Shown: positions 62,520 to 64,000 of the stretch, piece after piece | Position numbering within the stretch: position 1 is the first letter of the stretch | Layout of the letters: each line of letters begins with the position of its first letter | Source of the DNA: Prostheceraeus crozeri | Lineage: Eukaryota > Platyhelminthes > Polycladida > Euryleptidae | DNA length: 64,000 nucleotides | Assembly: GCA_907163375.1 (NCBI GenBank) | Contig: CAJQUW010003203.1 | Span: 62,001 to 126,000, forward strand | Reading direction: 5' to 3' | Program-made: the position numbers and the translations under genes | Notes under the pieces: model-generated | The model's input: the letters and a program-made list of their open reading frames with translations, nothing else | Told to the model about the DNA's origin: nothing | Database searches by the model: none

Positions 62520-64000
62520 CGATTGAGCAGGAAATACACCATTTCCATGTAGAATTTGACGCTGAATCCGAATCTGGCCTCCGTTTTCCAATCCGATGCT
62601 TCGTTTTGGCTCTACAGTAGGCAGCCATCGCAAAAATTCTAACTATGTCGTTTTTCACCAATGTCCCAAAATCTTAAATGGCGTCTCACATCTAAACGAA
62701 GACAGATAGGAACTAAGCCGATTCTTTCAGTGAATTTGTCTCACTCTTAGCTTTCAAACGAGCTATGGCACGACAAAATCCGTCCACTGGAAGCCAAAAT
62801 CGAAGCTAGCTCTCCCGAGGGGGGGACGTCAGCGAAAATTTTTTCTCTCCGATTGCTTTCAAATTCACCATACCGATGCAGAATTCCACGCTGAATCCGA
62901 ATCTGGATTCCGTTTTCCCATCCGATGGTTCGTTTGGGCGCTACACACCAAAACGTCCCAAATTCTAACTCTGTCGTTTTTTCGAAAAATGTTGAAAATT
63001 TTTTCTCGCCGATTGCCTTGAAACTCACCATACAGATAGAGAATTTCACGCTGATTCCAAATCTGAAATCCGTTTTCCAATCCGATGCTTCGTTTTGAAG
63101 CTAGAGCCCAAAACGTCCCAAATTCTAACTCTGTCGTTTTTCGCCAATCTCCCAAAATCTTAAATGGCGTCTCACATCTAAACGAAGACAGATAGGAACA
63201 AGCCGATTCTTTCAGTGAATTTGTCTCACTCTTAGCTTTCAAACGAGCTATGGCACGACAAAATCCGTCCACTGGAAGCCAAGATCGAAGCGAGCTGTCC
63301 CGAGGGGGGGGAGGTCAGTGAAATTTGATGAAAAATGTTTTGGTGACGGTCCCAGGTCGAAATTCCACACTTTGGAAAATTTTCAAAATTTTACCCATAC
63401 AAAGCCACTCTGACACTTAGGATTTTTTCAGGTGAGCGAGCTCCGACCTAAAATCTTGTAACCGCTATAACTTTTGAACGAAGACAGATATGAACAAGCC
63501 GTTTCTTTCACTGAATTTGTCTCACTCTTAGCTTTCAAACGAGCTATTGCACGACAAAATCCGTCCACTGGAAGCCAAGATCGAAGCCAGCTCTCCCGAG
63601 GGGGGGGAGGTCAGTGAAATTTGATGAAAAATGTTTTGGTGACGGTCCCAGGTCGAAATTCCACACTTTGGAAAATTTTCAAAATTTTACCCATACACAG
63701 TCACTCTGACACTTAGGATTTTTTCAGGTGAGCGAGCTCCGACCTAAAATCTTGTAACCGCTATAACTTTTGAACGAAGACAGATATGAACAAGCCGTTT
63801 CTTTCACTGAATTTGTCTCACTCTTAGCTTTCAAACGAGCTATTGCACGACAAAATCCGTCCACTAGAAGCCAAGATTGAAGCTAGCTGTCCAGAGGGGG
63901 GGGGAGGTCAGTGAAATTTGATGAAAAATGTTTTGGTGACGGTCCCAGGTCGAAATTCCACACTTTGGAAAATTTTCAAAATTTTACCCATACACAGTCA
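62520..64000. repeat. terminal repeat region, right arm of Polinton C
   Basis: 160-bp units as in Polinton A (62560-63300) and 300-bp units with GAGCTCCGACCTAAAATC (63436, 63735) and GGTCCCAGGTCGAAATTCCA. No gene. The terminus itself lies beyond the window. Confidence 0.78.

Larger units (their letters stand above)
43990..63440. repeat. giant inverted repeat (palindrome), arms of about 9.5 kb
   Basis: Features mirror each other: 47203/59786, 48468/58521, 51920/55069 and 52333/54656 all sum to 106989, so more than 5 kb is collinear without net length change. Differences exist (a few substitutions, small indels around 46560/60430, unit differences in the minisatellite, an extra block at 62820-63300), so the arms are not a simple machine copy. 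Confidence 0.93.
43687..64000. mobile_element. Polinton copy C, palindromic, running off the window
   Basis: Starts AGTAGTAAGTAAAACTCC at 43687, the same terminus type as Polinton B. It holds two inverted copies of the left (polymerase) half, each with terminal repeats, ribozymes, two small genes and the polymerase gene, meeting at 53482/53483. No capsid, protease, integrase or ATPase gene is present in the visible part. Only 77 residues of the penton-like gene remain at the inner end of each arm. Few breaks; the arms look very young. Confidence 0.88.

Noticed and set aside
43990-63440. Palindrome as pure assembly artefact
   Set aside because: Arms differ by substitutions, indels, minisatellite unit order and an extra block at 62820-63300; an artefact would be near identical. 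Still needs long reads.

Overview
The window is a nest of mobile elements from an animal genome, most likely an invertebrate; no ordinary host gene is recognisable and the lineage cannot be fixed from sequence alone. Evidence for a eukaryote: GT-AG introns, TATA and CCAAT boxes, AATAAA signals, a tRNA-derived SINE, BEL/Pao, pogo-like and Tc1-like elements, and three copies of a Polinton (Maverick) family.

Layout. 1-11022 is the right half of Polinton A (its left part is outside the window). 11426-15991 and 40752-41650 are the two pieces of one BEL/Pao LTR retrotransposon. They are separated by Polinton B (15992-40745, 24.75 kb), which has terminal inverted repeats starting 5'-AGTAGTAAG and a 6-bp target duplication GTTGTA. 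Polinton B has itself been hit by a Tc1-like transposon (23705-25170, TA duplication) inside its DNA polymerase gene and by a tRNA-type SINE (29558-29791, AGATA duplication). 42436-43686 is the front of a pogo/Tigger-like transposon into which Polinton C (43687 to beyond 64000) is inserted. Polinton C is unusual: it is a palindrome of about 19 kb made of two inverted copies of the polymerase-bearing left half, joined through a 29-bp minisatellite, with none of the capsid or integrase genes in view.

Gene content of the Polinton. The right half carries, mostly on the minus strand and tightly packed with TAATG or ATGA stop-start overlaps: two penton-like proteins, an adenain-type protease, a double-jelly-roll major capsid protein, a basic core-like protein, a chromodomain integrase, a packaging ATPase, a small membrane-active-like protein, a membrane RING-like protein, and a DEDD-exonuclease-like protein. 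A convergent plus-strand block encodes two related small proteins (possibly PC4-like) and a full-length TATA-binding-protein homologue. The left half carries protein-primed DNA polymerase B, several short genes of unknown function, and a chain of structured RNA blocks. All three Polintons are partly decayed; A and B are very similar to each other, and the two arms of C are almost identical, so all look young.

The most notable finding is a set of seven 69-75-nt blocks (19235, 19716, 20245, 46033, 46507 and two mirror copies) that fold as HDV-like self-cleaving ribozymes, including the GGCGAA catalytic joiner. They alternate with TATA boxes and short ORFs, giving promoter-gene-ribozyme cassettes. 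A second family of about 130-145-nt structured blocks (here called X, Y, W) and a third block (Z) accompany them. Together with the encoded TBP-like factor and TATA boxes, this suggests an element with its own transcription-initiation factor and RNA-based transcript processing.
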